A DNA stretch of 64,000 bases from CAZAPG01 sp964486935 (GTDB taxonomy: Bacteria > Chloroflexota > Anaerolineae > 4572-78 > J111): assembly GCA_964486935.1 (NCBI GenBank), contig CAZAPG010000021.1, positions 1 through 64,000 on the forward strand. The letters are read 5' to 3'. Both the position numbers and the translations under genes were made by a program. Positions 60,632 to 64,000 of the stretch are shown in pieces (position 1 is the stretch's first letter; every line of letters begins with the position of its first letter). Below the pieces are notes generated by a model, which saw nothing but the letters and a program-made list of their open reading frames with translations, did no database searches and was not told the origin of the DNA.

Positions 60632-60671
60632 TTGCTGTTACATTGGAATAAGTTAGTAACTTTGAACCCGG

Positions 60672-60700
60672 ATAATACCGCCAACCAAACCCTATTACAA
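60672..60700 (-). promoter_or_regulatory. Sigma-70 promoter for the Liv operon
   Basis: On the minus strand TTGTAA (60695-60700), 17 bases, then TATTAT (60672-60677). Initiation near 60665, leader about 34 bases. Confidence 0.6.
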
Positions 60701-60729
60701 GAGCTATATGGTTCACAAATTGAGCCAAC

Positions 60730-60737
60730 TGGTATCA
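60730..60737. promoter_or_regulatory. TGGTATCA half-site upstream of the Liv promoter
   Basis: One copy of the motif seen at 38855 and 44291, about 30 bases upstream of the -35. Single half-sites occur by chance more easily. Confidence 0.4.
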
Positions 60738-60786
60738 TTTGAAGGGGTTAGCCAGCACCGGCAAGCTCAGCCGCTTAATTAACAGC

Positions 60787-61752
60787 TTAATTTGATGAGG
60801 GCGAGAAGTCTAAAATTGTTCCAACCCGCCTTGCCTGTTCAAGTAAATTCAAGGCAGCCGAAACCACCCTGTATTGGGTGTCATAATCACCCGCCAGGCC
60901 CAGAGTTCTACCCATAAAATGAGGCGTAATTAGCGCGCGGGGCAGGGTCATCATCTCCAGGCGGCGGCGAAATGCCCGGATACCCACAACAACAGTCGCA
61001 ATCCCGGCTTCTTCAAGCAATCTGGCCAAGTGCCCCACGGACACGTGGCAGGCGGGTCAGACAGGCACTAACAAGGCAATATCTATCTGCTGAGATTTAA
61101 GCAATCGCACCCATTCTGGCCCTGTTTTTTTGAGTAATCTTAGCTGCGAGCTGGCCCCTACAAAGGAATATGCGTCCGGGGCCAATTGGCCAATTGTACC
61201 TTCCTGCTGCAATTTTAAGAGTATTTCCAGCGGAAACACCACATTAGGGTCCGTCTGTGCCGCCCTGATATCGTAGCCGGGGTGTCGCACCCGCAATTTC
61301 TCCTTGGGGGTATCAGCCGGAATAATGGAAAGTTTTGCCTCTGTTTTAACAAAATCATCAATTCTCCGCGCCGCTTCTGTCTGAGTCATACTTTTGATAC
61401 CAAACGGCTCCGGGTCATCTCCCTGCACAAAATGGCCGCTGGTGGTGACAAGCGCCAGGCGCGACTCTGCCACCGTTTTATCTGGCCGGACAAATGGCCC
61501 CTCGTCATAACTCCACGGCCCATCTTTGGCATAAGCGCGAACCTGCCATTCGTAGGCATGTTCGACCAGCCGGGCCAGATTACCATCGTCAAACGAGTCG
61601 CTCAACTTCCATAAAAGCTCCTGAAAAAATTGAGCAGCTTCTTCATCGGCCAGGTTGGCCAAGAACTTAAAGTTCAAATCGCTGCGAGAGCCGTAATGGA
61701 AGGATTTCTTGAAGGTTTCAAAAGGCTCATGGCCGGTGTCATCTTGAGGCAT
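60787..61752 (-). CDS. GrdB/PrdB-like reductase selenoprotein (in-frame TGA)
   Basis: Read through the TGA at 61057-61059, the protein has 321 residues and Sec232 in LLVPV-U-PACHVSVGHLAR, giving the U-x-x-C-H motif of glycine/sarcosine/betaine/proline reductase selenoprotein B-like proteins. Other family parts: RVRHPGYDIRAAQTDPNVV and YSFVGASSQLRLLKK before it, EEAGIATVVVG after it. These enzymes use Sec/Cys to cleave C-N bonds reductively; the short length (about 320 rather than about 440) places it in the metagenome-type GrdB-like subfamily of unknown substrate. AGGAA precedes the ATG. Absence of GrdA/GrdC in the window limits the assignment. Confidence 0.9.
61025..61059 (-). promoter_or_regulatory. 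SECIS-like hairpin following the GrdB-like TGA
   Basis: From the base after UGA, 8-11 pair with 29-32 (GCCA/UGGC), C12-U28 is a mismatch, and 13-18 (GUGUCC) pair with 22-27 (GGGCAC, one G-U), leaving a GUG loop at 19-21. Ten paired bases with G at the loop tip. Confidence 0.75.
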
Positions 61753-61796
61753 AATCCGTTCCTGGCTTTACTGATAGATTGAACCGTGAAAATTGA

Positions 61797-62681
61797 TTAT
61801 CTTCGAGGCTGGAGGCCGCAAACCTCAGCCACGCGCTCCATTTCCTCACGGAAAGGGCCAAGGTCCGGGCCGTCCAAGGGCGGGTCTACAACGACATGTT
61901 GAATTCCCAACTCCAGGTGCCGGACGTGCGTTTCGGCGTTGAGCGGGTAGGCTTTGTTAGGCCGTACGACCACCAGCACCGAATCCGGGTCCCGGTGATT
62001 CTGCTCGCAAAATTGCCGCAGTTTTTTTAGCCCGCCGGCCAGTTGTTCCATAGAAAGTTGCAGCGGATGCCAGCCATCGCCAACCCTGGCAATTCGCTTC
62101 AAAGCCGCCTCGCTGTGGCCGCCCCACACCACCGGAATGGTTGGCTGAACAGGCCGGGGGTGCATTTTGCAGCCGGAAACCTGATAGAATTCACCTTGAA
62201 ACTCAACCGTATTGCCCGTCCAAAAGGCCCGCATGAGTTCAACCATCTCCACAGTTCGCGCGCCGCGCCGCTCAAAAGGAGCGCCAATCAAGTCAAACTC
62301 CTCTTTCATCCAGCCGACTCCTATGCCCAGCATCACCCGCCCCCCACTCAAATAGTCCAGCGAGGCAAGCTGTTTGGCCAGCAGAATCGGATTGCGTAAC
62401 GGCGCCACCATCACCGAGTTGCTCAATTTCAGGCTTGGAGCAACCGCGGCGGCCCAGGCCAGAGCCAATAGCGGGTCCAGCCAGTTTGTATTGGCGGGGT
62501 AAGGCCATTTGTGAGGCGGGTAGGGATAGGTTGAGTTTATTGTCTCAGGTTCGGGCAGTGCCACATGGTCGCTAACCCACAGGGAATGAAAGCCCAGTTC
62601 CTCGGCCCAGCGGGCCACCGTTACAATCGTCTGAGAGCTTACCCTGGCCCCGGCAGCGGGTAAACGAACACCTATTTGCAT
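61797..62681 (-). CDS. LLM-class (F420-type) flavin-dependent oxidoreductase
   Basis: The 294-residue TIM barrel has FHSLWVSDHVALPE, SLKLSNSVMVAPLRNPILLAK and GRVMLGIGVGWMKEEF, typical of F420-dependent members of the luciferase-like family. It reduces or oxidises an unknown substrate. Three consecutive ATG codons follow AGGAG; the third (62681) has the best spacing. It lies 44 bases upstream of the GrdB-like gene and may form an operon with it. Confidence 0.8.
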   Translation of the reverse strand: MQIGVRLPAAGARVSSQTIVTVARWAEELGFHSLWVSDHVALPEPETINSTYPYPPHKWPYPANTNWLDPLLALAWAAAVAPSLKLSNSVMVAPLRNPILLAKQLASLDYLSGGRVMLGIGVGWMKEEFDLIGAPFERRGARTVEMVELMRAFWTGNTVEFQGEFYQVSGCKMHPRPVQPTIPVVWGGHSEAALKRIARVGDGWHPLQLSMEQLAGGLKKLRQFCEQNHRDPDSVLVVVRPNKAYPLNAETHVRHLELGIQHVVVDPPLDGPDLGPFREEMERVAEVCGLQPRR

Positions 62682-62712
62682 CATCATCTCCTGAGTTAAT
62701 ATTCAATTCCCT

Positions 62713-63783
62713 CTACGGAATCAACTCGCTGGCCAGCCCCAGCAGTTTAATTTCACCCTGCTCCACTCGCCAGATGCTGACCTGCGGGTCGCGCCGGTCG
62801 CCGTTGGATTCAAAGGTAACGGGGCCGGTCACGCCTTCAAATTTTCGGGTTTGGGCGACTTCTGCCAATACGCGCTCCCTGTCCGCCTGACCGGCCCGCT
62901 TCAGCGCGTCGATGATTAGATTTGTGGCGTCAAACACTTCGCAGCCGTAAACCGGCGCCGGCCCGTAGCGAGCTTCATACGCCCGCACAAATGTCTGCGC
63001 TGTGGGCGTGCTGTGGGGGTCAACCCCGGCGTAAGTTTGATAGACGCCTTCGGCGGCCGGGCCGGCCAGCGGTAAAAATTGAGACTCTTTGCTGCCGTCC
63101 GTGCCAAACAAAAGAGCCTCAACGCCGGCGGCTCGCAACTGCCGGGCCAGAATGGAGCTTTCAATTTCCGTCAGGGCAAAGTAGACCAGCGCCGGGGCAA
63201 GCTGCCGGATGCGGCTCACCGTGTCGCTGAAATCGGTCTGCCCTTCGGTGATGCCCTCAAACAGCGCCACTTCGACATTTTCCTGTTGCGCCGTAGCCCG
63301 CACCACTTCGGCCAGCGGCAGGCCGTAATCGGTTTTATCGTGGATGACCGCCATCCGTCTGGCCTGCAACACCCGCGCGGCGTATCGAGCCGCCACCTGT
63401 CCCTGCACCGCATCATGGGCGCACAGCCGGAAGAAGGTGCTGTATCCCTGCCGGCTGAGCTGGGGATTGGTTGACGAGGGCGCCATCTGCACCAGCCCGG
63501 CCTGGTGGTAAACCGGTGCCGCCGCCGCCGATGGCCCGCTGTTTTTGTGCCCCACCACGCCGATGACCGCCGGGTCGGCCACAAATTTTTGGGCGACACG
63601 TTGCGCCGTCAGCGGGTCGGCCCGGTCATCCTCCGCTTGCAGCAGAAGATGAAAGGGCAGGTCGCCCCGCTCATTGGCCTGGGCCACGGCCAGTTCGGCG
63701 CAGTGGCGCATCGGCACGCCAACAATGGCTTGATCGCCGGTAAAGGGGGCGGCAAAGCCGATTTTGAGGGTGGGAAGAGACAT
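62713..63783 (-). CDS. Branched-chain-type solute-binding-like protein without signal peptide
   Basis: This 356-residue protein has the type I periplasmic-binding fold: KIGFAAPFTGDQAIVG, GVVGHKNSGPSAAAAPVYHQ, QMAPSSTNPQLSRQGYSTFF, GTDGSKESQFLPL. It begins directly with the first strand (MSLPTLKIGFAAPFTG), so no signal peptide exists and the protein is predicted cytoplasmic. It resembles the other leaderless binding protein (45615) in this. It may be a cytosolic sensor of the ligand or an amide-binding regulator like AmiC; inference. Confidence 0.75.
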   Translation of the reverse strand: MSLPTLKIGFAAPFTGDQAIVGVPMRHCAELAVAQANERGDLPFHLLLQAEDDRADPLTAQRVAQKFVADPAVIGVVGHKNSGPSAAAAPVYHQAGLVQMAPSSTNPQLSRQGYSTFFRLCAHDAVQGQVAARYAARVLQARRMAVIHDKTDYGLPLAEVVRATAQQENVEVALFEGITEGQTDFSDTVSRIRQLAPALVYFALTEIESSILARQLRAAGVEALLFGTDGSKESQFLPLAGPAAEGVYQTYAGVDPHSTPTAQTFVRAYEARYGPAPVYGCEVFDATNLIIDALKRAGQADRERVLAEVAQTRKFEGVTGPVTFESNGDRRDPQVSIWRVEQGEIKLLGLASELIP

Positions 63784-63870
63784 TTGTTTTCACTCCGTTT
63801 TGGACTGACACAGTTGCGTTATCCGTATTGCGTAAACAAACGGAACACGCAATACGCAATACGTTCCAGT

Positions 63871-64000
63871 TTAAGGTCGCCCTGGAATCTGGGCTTTAAC
63901 TCTGCCGGCAAAATCCTGACAGGCTTTAAAGAAAATCAAATCATTGCTGGCGACGGTCAGCATTTGCACGCCGCGCTCAATCCAGGGGCCGAGCTGCTCC
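63871..64000 (-). CDS. C-terminus of an HpcH/HpaI-type aldolase (partial)
   Basis: The last 42 codons are in the window: EQLGPWIERGVQMLTVASND, then LIFFKACQDFAGRV, as at the end of HpcH/HpaI class II aldolases, where V-A-S-N-D corresponds to the family's conserved GSD region. The gene starts beyond the window. The gap 63784-63870 holds CGTATTGCGT (63824-63833) inverted as two tandem ACGCAATACG copies (63847-63863), another word repeat. Confidence 0.55.
   Translation of the reverse strand, partial: EQLGPWIERGVQMLTVASNDLIFFKACQDFAGRVKAQIPGRP

Overview
The window is bacterial, of moderate GC, and densely coded. It suggests a Chloroflexota (Anaerolineae-like) genome. That placement is an inference from the gene mix: DUF58 plus TgpA-type transglutaminase, a PEP-synthase-like protein, a MEMO-family protein, LysM modules fused to ABC solute-binding proteins, an F420-type luciferase-like oxidoreductase and a eukaryote-like tandem phosphofructokinase. 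No rRNA, tRNA, CRISPR array or intact transposase gene was seen.

The most important observation is that three genes are interrupted by a single in-frame TGA exactly where the protein family has a redox Cys, and each TGA is followed at once by a hairpin like a bacterial SECIS element. They are a DUF3179 lipoprotein (5527-7056, Sec250 in a U-x-x-C motif), an OsmC-like protein (54125-54679, Sec76) and a GrdB/PrdB-like protein (60787-61752, Sec232 in U-x-x-C-H). A naive annotation would split each into two fragments. GrdB/PrdB-like and OsmC-like proteins are known selenoprotein families. I do not recall DUF3179 as one, so it is the best novelty candidate here. TGA ends several other genes normally, so this is not a reassigned code.

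Layout. 1-4231 (+): DUF58 protein, transglutaminase and a tiny Pmp3/YqaE-like membrane protein. 4249-5530: a promoter and early terminator that predict a short RNA, then a fatty-acid desaturase. 5527-8303 (-): the DUF3179 selenoprotein and a geranylgeranyl-reductase-type flavoprotein. 8522-10376 (-): an ArsR regulator, a small protein and an ArsP-type permease with four copies of one palindromic operator. 10461-19530: housekeeping and hypothetical genes (amidase, NrnA, FmdB zinc ribbon, PEP-synthase-like protein, winged-helix protein, pseudouridine synthase, cupin, MEMO, CBS). 19728-23614 (+): a response regulator, solute-binding lipoprotein and Cache histidine kinase operon. 23619-31760: DUF2207, HAD, GH35/42-like, aminotransferase, EEP nuclease-like and phosphopentomutase genes. 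31844-33810: a type II restriction-modification pair. 33911-36145: tandem phosphofructokinase.

From 36391 to the end nearly everything lies on the minus strand and concerns uptake and catabolism of small, probably nitrogenous organics. It holds a polar amino-acid ABC operon, BioY, an oligopeptide-type ABC operon, an M24 creatinase-like protein, two solute-binding proteins without signal peptides, DUF6282, a class III aminotransferase, two SDRs, VOC, an FMN oxidase, a UroD-family protein, Sec-OsmC, a ProC-like reductase, a complete Liv-type ABC transporter (LivFG, SBP, LivMH), the Sec-GrdB-like protein, an LLM oxidoreductase and the end of an HpcH/HpaI aldolase. Two, probably three, transport promoters carry a shared GGTATCA-type motif just upstream. 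A 173-bp MITE with an 8-bp target duplication sits at 49616-49788. Working model (inference): this cluster imports and degrades a proline-, betaine- or creatine-like compound with selenium-dependent redox steps.
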